A stretch of DNA of 64,000 nt, taken from positions 40,315 to 104,314 of the forward strand of contig NZ_RCHC01000014.1 of NCBI RefSeq assembly GCF_003664645.1. The letters run 5' to 3'. Both the position numbers and the translations under genes were made by a program. The notes under the pieces were generated by a model, which was not told the origin of the DNA, ran no database searches, and worked only from the letters and a program-made list of their open reading frames with translations. Shown here one piece after another: positions 35,057-44,700 of this stretch. The stretch's first letter is position 1, and every line of letters starts with the position of its first letter. The DNA comes from Acinetobacter chengduensis. Its GTDB lineage: Bacteria; Pseudomonadota; Gammaproteobacteria; Pseudomonadales; Moraxellaceae.

Positions 35057-36670
35057 ATGGCTCGTACTAAGCTTTTAACCAATATTATTCAAAGAAAAAT
35101 GATGCTGCTTGACGAAATGTCGCACTCAAATCTGCACCATAACTTTGAAATATCACTTTATGACTTAGCCAACCATGAGATCCTAGAAAAACTATATAAA
35201 GCAGACAATCAACGCTCCACAGAGTGTTGGAGCCCTGCTGAAATTCAGGAGTTTATTCTAAACTGTTTGAATGATCGTAATGTCAATTTATGCGTTCGCT
35301 ATTGGAAAGATGCTGCTGGTAATATTTATATCATCGATGGTGGGCACAGGATTTCAATTATCTATGCTTGGATCAAAAGATACTTTATTGATGAGCAAGT
35401 AGCAGGAGCCCCAAAATTCACGGCACCACAAAAACGAGATATTCGTCAGATTCGTAATCGATTAGGTGGATTAGCTGATTTTCAAGAGTTATGTAACGAT
35501 TCTGAGTTTCAGCAAAAATTAAAATCAACCAAAATTAATTTTATTGAAGTCATTGGGACACCTGAGGAAGCTCGAAAAGCCTTTTGTTCAATCAATTCGG
35601 ATACGAAGCGATTAGATCCAGATGAAGAATATCATTTACAGAATAGGGGGAGTGATGCTTTTTATGTGATTTATGCGTGTTGTTATATAAACGATAATAA
35701 ATCCAACTTGGCTGAACTGAATTACGATCGGATAAATGAAGTGATTACTTTGGGTGAGCAAATTCATGATCATCTTTTTAAGATAATACTTTTAGAGCCG
35801 GATTTAACACACGGTAAAAAAATCGGCTTGGTCAATGAACTCCTGAATATCATGTTTGGTGATACTAGTCAGAATACTGTGAGTATAGACCAAGGTCAGC
35901 GTGTAGAAAATTTAATGCTAAAACTTAGAGTTGTGCTGTGTCGTATCGCTACACCAGCAATTAGTATTCGGATTCCAAGTCTGGGCTTACACCCAAAACT
36001 ATATTTTTATAAAGATAATCGTTTTCAAGTGACATCCTTTTTGGCCTGGTTCTCTATCGTCTGTGAAATTCAAGAAGACTGTTTTGAAATACAGAATAAA
36101 AAGATAGATTTTATTGGATTTACTCGAGCACGCCGTGGTGTTGAAAGTTTAATTGAAAAAATTCCTGTGGCGATCAAAGAAACTGTCGGTAAGTTTGGTA
36201 GCGGGATCAGATCACATGAGCGATTGAAAAACGTCTATCAAGCATTTATCTGTATTGGACTCAATATGGATTTAGATTTCGAAGATGAAGTTTGTTTGAA
36301 CACCGTCATTCTTTCGATGAGTCAATCATTTGATTATATTAATTTTAATGATTTTTACCTTGAACGTTTTGGTGGTGATTATGATGAGACCATTGTGGAT
36401 GATGTTGTGAGCTTTGTGAAATCAGTAAGACTAACAAAGAAGAAAAAACCTCTAAATTTTTCACTCGCGACCAAAAGAAATCTTTATCAACGTGAGGAAA
36501 GGAAAACATGGAGCTATTGCGAAGTATGTGATAGCGCTCTATACCTTGAATCGACTGAAGTAGATCATCGAGAATCGAAAGCAGAAGGTGGTTACGGTGT
36601 TTTAGAAAATGGAGCAAATGCTCCCTTATTTTTTTGTTTTTTAGTAGACTGGGGTCAGTGTTTAGCCTAA
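35057..36670 (+). CDS. DUF262/ParB-like protein with C-terminal HNH domain (truncated)
   Basis: About 537 residues from ATG 35057 (a TTG 18 bases upstream is the longer option). Residues about 85-105 contain IYIIDGGHRISIIYAWI, the DG-x-HR type loop of ParB/DUF262 nucleases such as the GmrS class. The C-terminus has a zinc-type HNH start, CEVCDSALYLEST, then VDHRESKAEGG and ENG. The second cysteine pair and asparagine are missing: after about base 36618 the sequence turns to an unrelated tail (PLFFCFLVDWGQCLA) and stops. The HNH domain is thus cut just where the inverted-repeat cassette begins, so the nuclease is probably dead. It was likely a stand-alone restriction-type defence protein. Confidence 0.65.
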   Translation: MARTKLLTNIIQRKMMLLDEMSHSNLHHNFEISLYDLANHEILEKLYKADNQRSTECWSPAEIQEFILNCLNDRNVNLCVRYWKDAAGNIYIIDGGHRISIIYAWIKRYFIDEQVAGAPKFTAPQKRDIRQIRNRLGGLADFQELCNDSEFQQKLKSTKINFIEVIGTPEEARKAFCSINSDTKRLDPDEEYHLQNRGSDAFYVIYACCYINDNKSNLAELNYDRINEVITLGEQIHDHLFKIILLEPDLTHGKKIGLVNELLNIMFGDTSQNTVSIDQGQRVENLMLKLRVVLCRIATPAISIRIPSLGLHPKLYFYKDNRFQVTSFLAWFSIVCEIQEDCFEIQNKKIDFIGFTRARRGVESLIEKIPVAIKETVGKFGSGIRSHERLKNVYQAFICIGLNMDLDFEDEVCLNTVILSMSQSFDYINFNDFYLERFGGDYDETIVDDVVSFVKSVRLTKKKKPLNFSLATKRNLYQREERKTWSYCEVCDSALYLESTEVDHRESKAEGGYGVLENGANAPLFFCFLVDWGQCLA

Positions 36671-36690
36671 GTGCAAAATCAATAAGTATT

Positions 36691-37363
36691 TGGACACCCA
36701 TTCTTCTTTAAGTTGGACACTTTAATAAACGTATTCATTAATTTTGCAGTGTTCCTCAGTTGGTAATGTGAATACCATGCCACTCACCAACGAGCTAATA
36801 CGATTACTTTCAGCCTTACGTTGCTTGGTATTCACCGACAGGGCATAAATGATCATTGTGTCCCGATACATTTTTTCAGGCTCAACTTTATAGTCAATTT
36901 CCGCAGCACAAACCATTTTTCTACTAACTTCGTGTGACGCTCTACGATAGACCTCACGATCATCACTAGCCAAAGTCAGCTTTCTTCGTAATTCTTGTGC
37001 ATACTGCATATATACGCTAACAAATTCAGGGTTATTCCCATATTTGAGCTTTATGTATCCCTCAATATCATCACGCACACCATTACTATTTGCATCAATC
37101 CCACCAATGGTTTTTGTTTTATCTTCATTTTTTAGGAATTTTGATGTTCTCACTTCTTTTAGTGAATTCTGAATACTTGGATTAAGAAGCGAGGAACAGG
37201 CCATCAAAAGTATACTTAAGCAACTCACTGCAATAACCGCTTTTTTCATAGGAATCATTTTACTTTTTTCTTTTAAATTTCGTTTTAGATGCAAAGAGTG
37301 TCCAATTAAAAGAAGAATCTGTATCCAGTACGATATACTATTAAGTGTCCAATTGGGCAAGAA
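36691..37363. mobile_element. Small non-autonomous cassette with inverted ends carrying a lipoprotein gene
   Basis: The left end (36691-36722) reads TGGACACCCATTCTTCTTTA then AGTTGGACACTT. The complement of 37297-37327 reads TGGATACAG, ATTCTTCTTT, then TTAATTGGACACT, an imperfect inverted match of about 30 bases. A further copy of the core (ATTCTT-N5-AATTGGACACTT, inverse orientation) lies at 37343-37364. The only gene inside is the lipoprotein. There is no transposase, so if mobile it needs one in trans. Its left border coincides with the truncation of the HNH gene. Confidence 0.55.
36722..37258 (-). CDS. Small lipoprotein with EF-hand-like loop
   Basis: A 178-residue protein starting at ATG 37258 (37249 is an alternative). 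It has a lipoprotein signal, MKKAVIAVSCLSILLMAC, with lipobox LMAC, so it is lipid-anchored after cleavage. The mature part has a DANSNGVRDDIE loop resembling a calcium-binding EF-hand/dockerin turn, followed by helices. An open frame extends upstream to 37498, but it would run through the inverted repeats and put the signal peptide inside the protein, so I reject that start. It is the sole cargo of the inverted-repeat cassette. Function unknown. Confidence 0.75.
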   Translation of the reverse strand: MIPMKKAVIAVSCLSILLMACSSLLNPSIQNSLKEVRTSKFLKNEDKTKTIGGIDANSNGVRDDIEGYIKLKYGNNPEFVSVYMQYAQELRRKLTLASDDREVYRRASHEVSRKMVCAAEIDYKVEPEKMYRDTMIIYALSVNTKQRKAESNRISSLVSGMVFTLPTEEHCKINEYVY

Positions 37364-37383
37364 TATGCACCTAAGCAACCAAT

Positions 37384-37968
37384 ATGAAAACAATAGACTA
37401 TTACAACCAATACGCAGATCAATTTTTACAAGCCACGTTGTATATGGATATGGAAAGCCTATACCAACCATTTTTAGCTGAGTTGCCAGATTCAGCACGC
37501 ATCCTGGATTTAGGCTGTGGCTCAGGGCGTGACACTTTGGCTTTTAAAAATAAAGGCTATCAAGTTGATGCTATCGACTATTCTGAAGTATTGGTCGAAC
37601 GAGCGAGCCAACTGACTGGTATCGCTGTTCAGCAGCAAAGTTTTTATGAGCTTGATATGCACGATGTTTATGATGGGGTATGGGCATGTGCCTCTTTACT
37701 ACATTGTGCTCGTAATAGACTCCCTGATGTTTTAAAACGTATTCATGCTGCATTACGCTGTGGGGGTGTTTGTTATATGTCATTTAAATACGGCACAATA
37801 GACCGAGTAAAAGATGGTAGAGCATTTACCGATTTAGATGAAGAACAAGCTAAAAAATTACTAGATCAGTTGGATAGGGTTACTGTATTAAAACAATGGA
37901 TTACTGTAGATAAGCGTCCTGATCGTAATGAGGAATGGCTCAATCTGCTTTGGAAAAAACATGCTTAA
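37384..37968 (+). CDS. Class I SAM-dependent methyltransferase
   Basis: A 194-residue Rossmann methyltransferase. Motif I is ILDLGCGSGRDTLAF, motif II acid is in VDAIDYSE, and the post-II region is YDGVWACASLLH. It lacks the DPPY/NPPY motif of DNA adenine methylases, so the substrate is more likely a small molecule, protein or RNA. Its TAA stop lies inside the ATG-led stump of an HNH gene (ATGCTTAA), which suggests the two were once a coupled pair. A similar small methyltransferase next to HNH genes is often met in defence islands. Confidence 0.82.
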   Translation: MKTIDYYNQYADQFLQATLYMDMESLYQPFLAELPDSARILDLGCGSGRDTLAFKNKGYQVDAIDYSEVLVERASQLTGIAVQQQSFYELDMHDVYDGVWACASLLHCARNRLPDVLKRIHAALRCGGVCYMSFKYGTIDRVKDGRAFTDLDEEQAKKLLDQLDRVTVLKQWITVDKRPDRNEEWLNLLWKKHA

Positions 37969-38038
37969 TTTTATTCCCACTGCACAAGAACAACTCAAAT
38001 TTCTAAAGAATATTCAGCTGATTTTACAGTCAGTGTAG
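37961..38038 (+). pseudogene. 5' stump of an HNH endonuclease gene
   Basis: 26 codons beginning MLNFIPTAQEQLKFLKNIQ and ending in TAG. It matches the N-terminus of the intact HNH protein at 45780 (IPAAQEQLKFLKNIQLILQS). Homology stops abruptly after LILQS. DNA differences between the two are mostly synonymous, so they are diverged homologues rather than a fresh duplication. The stump is followed by about 140 bases without a gene, then the 1191-residue gene. Confidence 0.85.
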
Positions 38039-38179
38039 AGTGAAGAAAAAAATTTAATATAAGGCTTATATTTACATTCTTAATTGAAAAAAATATGATC
38101 AAAGTTCAGACAGAGGATTTTGATATTTAATAAATATAAAAATACCTCTTAGTGCCAACTTTGTCATGGATAAAACTTA

Positions 38180-41100
38180 ATGCAATTAAATAACAATGGT
38201 TCTAGTACTGAACTAAGTACACTCGCACCTAAAATAATTCTTTCCCCTTTATTAAAAGCCATGGTGGGGACTCTTAAAAACCATCAATCAGATCATTTCT
38301 TCAATTATTATGGGCCTTCTCATAATCTGCATTTTGATGCGACCGCTTTTGTGTCTGCAGTATTTAAGCAGATCGGGACTAAAAACGATTCAAAGCCAAT
38401 TTATAACATCATCAAAGATATTCAATTATTACCTGAAGATTCAAAACTCAGAATAAGCACTTTATTTGATAAGGAATCTGAAGCTAAAACTGCCCAGACC
38501 TATCGTGATTTAGACCAAGTGATGTCTGAAATTGTTCAGCAAGTACTTCAAAATGCTCCGACAGGTATGGCACTGAATTATCTCAACCAATTCTTAGGCG
38601 ATCTCAAATATTCTGATCCAGTGATTGCCAAAAATTCTCAGTATCCTATGCAAGTCAAAGGACAATCTAAAGTAGCTTCTTTGCAATATACAAACGACTT
38701 AAAAGCAAAAGATGGCGAATTACGACTTTTCACTGTTACTGAAGAAATCAGCAAACCTCAATGGGTGAAAGAGGTTTGCGAGGCAATCAAAGCCATTGTG
38801 AAGCAGTCCTACCCAGCTGGTGAAAAGATGCCATTAGAGGTTGCTGAACGTATGCAGGAAATTCTTGATGATGAATGTTCTGCTGAAAATAATGATATCC
38901 AAAATCTACTTCATTTCGTAGAAATCAAAGCACTATCACGAGCTCGTATCCGAAATTGCTTCAAAATTATGGAAATCATTGCGGATCACATTGATAAGAC
39001 TGAGCGTAACGATTTCAAGCGTGAGTCCGCTGTTTCCTATATCCGTAAAGCAATTGCTTTCTTTCAGATTTTTGGTAATCGAATTGCTCCATGGAATGAG
39101 GAAACAACGGAAACCATTAAGGACTATGGTATTGACTTTGGTGCTATCTATGGAGCTGTAGGTAAAGTTGATTTTAATGGTTTGCTGGCCTATGTTGGAG
39201 CAACAGATGCTTTGCCAATCTGGGTAAAACCAAAAATTGAAATGAATGATATTCGTCATGAGGATAAGGAAGGGCTATCTCTAAAACGTGAAGTCACTTA
39301 TGCCTTTCGGGTGAATGGGGAGTTTGTTAAAGAGGAAAAAGTAAGTTCATTTAACTCTAAGTTGCAGATCAATTATAAGACAAGCAAATGCAACCGTTCG
39401 GGTGTAGATACTATGCTGACTGCTTATGAAGCTCGTCTGCATACTATCAATAAAGCATTGCTGCTGAAGGATATTGTTGATGATAAAGGTCAGCCGATTT
39501 CTGAAGAACGATTAAGCAAAGAGTGCTCAGATCGCGTTGCTCAAGTAGAGATGTTCCAGCTCATTATGATGTACTTCGTCCTATCTGGGGCAGACATGAA
39601 GATTTCAGATTTTGAAGGGGCATTCAATAAACTGGTTGATGCATTCAAGAATCCTCAAAAAATCCGACTTAACCTTACTCGTATCTTAGACGAAAAGCTC
39701 AATACCGAAAAAATGCATGAGCGAATGGAGGTGATCACGTCTACGATCACTACAGCGCTAAAAGCGAATCTGGATTCCATCATTAGTGAGATGGAAAAGG
39801 ATAGTAGTCTTAAAACTGTACTCTACATCCTTCCAAGTATTGTGAATCTAGATGTATTCAAGAGTTCAATTGGTGAAGATGCGGAACAGTTCTTTAGTAT
39901 ATTTAAGGGTAAAGAATCGAACTTTTACAGCTACATCTCGATAGTGGATGCTAGCCGTAAAAAGTTGGCGAAAATGAGCCAAGACGAAATCATTCGAAAG
40001 AATGATTATGCTCGTAAAGCCCTAAGCGAGATTGAGTTTAATTCCACACTGAAAATTCGAACGTTGGTACCGATTGAGAATCCTAATACCGACCTAGATC
40101 AATTTGATGTCGCTCGTAATCTGAATATTCCTTGTTTACCAGTATTGATGGTGCCGACCAACAAGAAGGTCAGCGACAATGGGCTGCCACATTTTTATCA
40201 TCCTGAGAGCTTAAGTTATGACAACTTGTTATCTAAATACAAGGTCATGATTCATTATTCATCTAAGCTATTTCGATTGAGTGACTTAAAAGGCGGCCAT
40301 GCTCAATTATGTTTGGATGAAAAAGAAAATGCTTTGATCATCAGTACGTCATGTTTTTCGATTGCGATTCATCTATTCCTTAAACATCTGATTAAAGAAG
40401 TAAAAAATCAACTGGGTATTGAAGAGCGCTTATATGTACCTGTAATGCGAATTGACTCAGTTGATGAACATGAGAATGAAGAAAAAGCCCAATTTCAAAG
40501 GAAATCAAAAAAGATCCAAAAAGGTGGGTTTAATCCTGAGTGTAAACGAGCGTATGCCACCGCTTATACCCTTGAGAAGTTGCTGAACAATGATGATGCT
40601 ATTGTGAAGGTACAGGGCCTTAAGTATCAACCAGATCCTATGCCTTATGGTAATCAAAATGGTGAGCGAGTTTGTGCCCCGGTGAATCTCGCTATGGATA
40701 AAACAGTGACTTACCGTATTCAGGCTGCAATTGAAGCACTGTCAGGATATTCAGAAATCATCATCCCATTTGAGGGCACTAAGGACAAAATTGCCTGTAT
40801 TAGTTATAACTCTCGACCTGAGAATGATGTGGAATTTAAGTATCAGCATCAGAAGGATTTGCTACTTCTTAAACCAGATTATGGCTACATCTGCTACGTC
40901 TATACACTTGAGCGTATCAACGATAAACAGGGTCGCTTATCACTACAGAAGGTCAGTCATGCCCCAGTTGCTGAAGACAATCTGAGAACAAGTAAGGCGA
41001 TGCACCGTATCATCGAAAAACTGCAGTCAGATGGTTTTGAAGATGTTGTATTGCTTTCACACCATTTTGCACAGCGTAAGATCGGTAAGACTGAAACCAG

Positions 41101-41755
41101 CAACTTGATTCATGAAAGTGAAAGTGCTTTGGATCAACTTGATCAGTTGTTCCCGAATATGAATTTCTATCCATTCCAGTCTGATACGATCCCAGCACTG
41201 AGCTTAAAAACCAGTGATAACAGTCGTGTCTATGAGGTACCGCACCATCAGTACCATACTGCGATCATCAATCAAAAAGAATATAAACAATCCTTGTCCG
41301 TATATAGCTTTGCGACTAAACGTACTGTGGGTGTTCGTACTCAGAATGGTATTTGCTCGTATTTCTATATGCTAACCAGTCAGGAGCATTCGATTCATAA
41401 CGATAAGCGAATTAGATTGCACAGTAAAATTATTGATGTGAATGATTCCAATGAAATGAAATCAATTCGCTCTGTATTGCGTGGTCTGCATTACTTTGAG
41501 TCTGAACGTCCTACAGCTGGCAAAAACTTCACTCCGGTACTTGAGCCTTCCCATATTCGTGGCACTACTGGCATTCAAGAGCTTGGTGAAGTCATAGTGT
41601 CGAGTCGTCTAAATAAAGGCGAAGTCGTCATGAGTCTGCCAGCCTTAATCGGCAAGCTCGAAGAATACGTTATTCTGATGAATGAAGACTTGATTGAGCC
41701 AATCGAGCCGTCTCCAGAGGGAGCTGAAGAAATTTTAGCGACTGATGTGGAGTAA
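38180..41755 (+). CDS. Large protein of unknown family, first gene of a three-gene module
   Basis: 1191 residues, no signal peptide or membrane segment. The N-terminal half is helical. The C-terminal half (from about residue 740) shows alternating strands and helices with FEDVVLLSHHFAQRKIGK and a late SLPALIGKLEEYVILMNED segment. I cannot assign a known domain with confidence. A distant PIWI/RNase H-like fold is one idea to test, because the layout (large protein, SF2 helicase, nuclease) recalls the PIWI-RE three-gene islands described by Burroughs and colleagues; the sequence alone does not prove it. The stop is 5 bases before the helicase start, so the genes are coupled. The ATG at 38180 has only a weak ribosome site. 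Confidence 0.75.
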   Translation: MQLNNNGSSTELSTLAPKIILSPLLKAMVGTLKNHQSDHFFNYYGPSHNLHFDATAFVSAVFKQIGTKNDSKPIYNIIKDIQLLPEDSKLRISTLFDKESEAKTAQTYRDLDQVMSEIVQQVLQNAPTGMALNYLNQFLGDLKYSDPVIAKNSQYPMQVKGQSKVASLQYTNDLKAKDGELRLFTVTEEISKPQWVKEVCEAIKAIVKQSYPAGEKMPLEVAERMQEILDDECSAENNDIQNLLHFVEIKALSRARIRNCFKIMEIIADHIDKTERNDFKRESAVSYIRKAIAFFQIFGNRIAPWNEETTETIKDYGIDFGAIYGAVGKVDFNGLLAYVGATDALPIWVKPKIEMNDIRHEDKEGLSLKREVTYAFRVNGEFVKEEKVSSFNSKLQINYKTSKCNRSGVDTMLTAYEARLHTINKALLLKDIVDDKGQPISEERLSKECSDRVAQVEMFQLIMMYFVLSGADMKISDFEGAFNKLVDAFKNPQKIRLNLTRILDEKLNTEKMHERMEVITSTITTALKANLDSIISEMEKDSSLKTVLYILPSIVNLDVFKSSIGEDAEQFFSIFKGKESNFYSYISIVDASRKKLAKMSQDEIIRKNDYARKALSEIEFNSTLKIRTLVPIENPNTDLDQFDVARNLNIPCLPVLMVPTNKKVSDNGLPHFYHPESLSYDNLLSKYKVMIHYSSKLFRLSDLKGGHAQLCLDEKENALIISTSCFSIAIHLFLKHLIKEVKNQLGIEERLYVPVMRIDSVDEHENEEKAQFQRKSKKIQKGGFNPECKRAYATAYTLEKLLNNDDAIVKVQGLKYQPDPMPYGNQNGERVCAPVNLAMDKTVTYRIQAAIEALSGYSEIIIPFEGTKDKIACISYNSRPENDVEFKYQHQKDLLLLKPDYGYICYVYTLERINDKQGRLSLQKVSHAPVAEDNLRTSKAMHRIIEKLQSDGFEDVVLLSHHFAQRKIGKTETSNLIHESESALDQLDQLFPNMNFYPFQSDTIPALSLKTSDNSRVYEVPHHQYHTAIINQKEYKQSLSVYSFATKRTVGVRTQNGICSYFYMLTSQEHSIHNDKRIRLHSKIIDVNDSNEMKSIRSVLRGLHYFESERPTAGKNFTPVLEPSHIRGTTGIQELGEVIVSSRLNKGEVVMSLPALIGKLEEYVILMNEDLIEPIEPSPEGAEEILATDVE

Positions 41756-41760
41756 GCGCC

Positions 41761-44700
41761 GTGGTGAACAATGAAGCCAAAGTTTGGGGCGAGGTTTATG
41801 AGATCGCTGTTAAACGTGGTTCGATTATGGCTTTGCTTGATGCAAAGCTATTATCAGCCAGCCATCCTGTAGTAGCAGAATGGAATAGTAAACAGATTGC
41901 TGATGTCTTTCAGGAAATGAAGGAAGCGCTATATAGCGATGTCATTAATGCCGCTATCCATGAAAATATCGAAAGCTATTTTCAGCAATTGATAAAAACT
42001 GGATTCGGGCATGGTTATACCAATACTCGTGAGTTTCTAAGAAAGATCAAGCCAAAAGGTATTGCAAGGGCTAAAACGGCGAATGCAAGACCAAATTGGA
42101 GCTTATCTGGCATCTGGTGTCCACTGACAATGCCAAATGATATAACCCAGACCATTGTAGATGACTACACAACTGAGGAAGAACATATTGCTATTAAAGC
42201 CTTCAAGGAGAAGGCGTTGGAAACATGGAATCAACAATTCAGTCTTACCCACGCTAAAATGTTTGGTAAGGGTATGTTTGGTCGTGCTGATTTCTTGGCG
42301 GTAATCAAAGTCAAAGCCAACTATCATGTGCTGGTTCAGGAATATTCATTATTTTACGTTTTAGGTGAACCAGAACAATTCAACGCCAAGGATTCTTGTA
42401 CCTATTTGCAAGAGTACAAGCGTTACATCAAACATTCTGAATCGCAAAGTGTTTTCTCATACGTGAATGCAGAAGCTCAAGAGATCCCATTTAAGTTCTC
42501 AAAAAAACTACGTGAATACTTGAGAGCCTATGTCCGTAAGGAAAAAGTCCTATTTAAGATGGCGCAAGGCTGTTCGTATGCAACCACTTTTGTTGATTCT
42601 TTTAAATGGAAGTTTGAACAAGATGACATGCCAAATATTCGTCTGAGTGTGATGGCGATCACCAGCCGGGGAAGTGAATACATTTCTGCTGAATTTTCGG
42701 ATAAAGATAAATCTCCAGAGCTGGAAATTATGTATCAGCTGGGCAAGGAGTATCAGGATAACGTTCTGAGTCTGGACGATATGGATGAACGCACGAAACT
42801 GCAAGTTGAGATTCTGAATTATCTGGTGAATGAACCTGTAAAAAACATCTCGGAAATCGTGACCAAAAATATTAGCGATATCTCCTACGGTCAGGACCTT
42901 ACTTTCGCTATTACTGAAAGGCTTAAGGATTTTGTGAATCCTAACCAGCCACTGGCTTTAGAGTGGGTTTTTGACTTGATAGATCGGCAAGTCGATGACG
43001 AAGACCATAACCAAAAACTTAAAGAGATGGTGCTGGCTGAGTTTAAAACAATTCGTAAGGGAAAAATTGAGAATAAAACTTCATTCACCTTACGTGATTT
43101 GCATAAATGCGCCGTAGTACTGGCACTGAAGGAAAGTAAACAAGGTCGGGTGAATTTCATCTGTTTGACTGGTACGCCGGGGATTGGGAAAACATCGAGC
43201 GTTAAGACTTTGCTGGCAGATTTGGAAGGCTTTTTTTTCTTTTATACCAGTCCACGAGTGTTGATTAACGATGATGTGGTCAGTGATTTATCTAAAATAT
43301 CAGCTACGATTACCAGTAACAGTGATGTGGTGACACAGGCACAGCAAATCTATTCGAAGATTCACAATACGGATTGTAAGGTGAATGCGCGTGGTGCCGC
43401 TATTGTGGGTGGTGTTGAAGATATGAAGATAGATCATGGCTCAAGTGTTCTATTGTTCAAACAAGATGAATACCGAAAGCTCAAAGACCTGGAACAGAAT
43501 GCAAATGCCAATAGACGCTATGCCAATACTTCAGAATCTAAAATTACGGCAACCAATAAGAAGTTTGCCAGAGTGTTTGATTCATTAGGGGAAGCGACCC
43601 AGCAATTACTTGTATTCCATCCAGAGCTCAATAAACTGACGATGACTGTAGCAAGTCAGGCATTCATGCCATATAACACCACACCAGCTGGACCACGAAA
43701 CCCAAGGGAAAACCAAAATAAAACTGTGGCAGCTTCCAGTTTGGATGGGCTGGAAAAAATGTTCCAATACAAAATCGATAAGAAGCCGACAGAGGCCAAA
43801 ATCGAACGGAGAGAGTTTGCCAAAAAGTTCCCTAACATTGTGGTGATGTTTGATGAAATTACAGGGGATTCAGGTACACGTACTTTTATCAATGAGATGC
43901 TGAAATTCCTTTCCAAAAACTTCATTGAACCGTTTCAAGGTAATTCTCCATTTACGGTGACTGTGATTCTTGCAGATGCATCCCTTAGTAATGTGAATGC
44001 AATCCAAAATTACATGAAGAAACAGGACCAGTTACCAGCAAAAATGTTCATCTCTCCATCTTTGGGTAATTTCCCATTCAAGATGCAGACTGCAGATCTG
44101 GATGATGGTAACTGTGTTCGTTCTAGTATCCATATCATGGCGAACTGTTACCCGGCAAGTGATCTTAAAATCCAATATATGCTCAAGCAATACGCCGTAG
44201 TCCCTGAAACAGATGATTTTGGATTGGATAAGAACCTGACTCATCTATTTCGCCAGAAAGCTGGGGAGAGGACTCAACAGACTGCTATCGAGCTTATTCA
44301 AAAGAATCTTGAAGATGGTAAAAAGCAAGTTATCTACTTTGCTCAGGATAAAAATGCATTGGCTGCACTCAGAGATGCATTAGTCGATGAAGGAGTGGTT
44401 GAACGCTCTAAGATTGGCATTTTTGATAGCCAGTTAATGGGATACCACCGTACAGAATTGCTGGATCGCAAAGAGACATTGCAAGTCGTACTGATTACTT
44501 CGACTGCGGCTAGGGGGATTTCATTCCCGAACTGTGATTCAATCATTGCTGCCATGCCTCGTTTCGCAATTGAAGCCTCTTTAATGGAAATCGCCCAGCT
44601 TGTTTACCGGGGACGTGGTGGATATTTGGATAAAGAGAAAAATGAGTGGGTCAACGGCGATGAACGTGATCGTTTGCTGACGATTCTGGTAGAAGATTTC

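Noticed and set aside
36691..37364. Integron-type attC sites around the lipoprotein gene
   Set aside because: The repeats carry TTGGACAC cores rather than the RYYYAAC/GTTRRRY core sites of attC, and their inverted arrangement fits transposable ends better.
37259..37498. N-terminal extension of the lipoprotein frame up to 37498
   Set aside because: It would place a lipoprotein signal peptide in the middle of the protein and translate the inverted repeats and part of the methyltransferase on the opposite strand.
38180..41755. Firm call of the 1191-residue protein as a PIWI/Argonaute
   Set aside because: I see strand-helix patterns and a suggestive gene order but no motif that settles it; kept only as a hypothesis.
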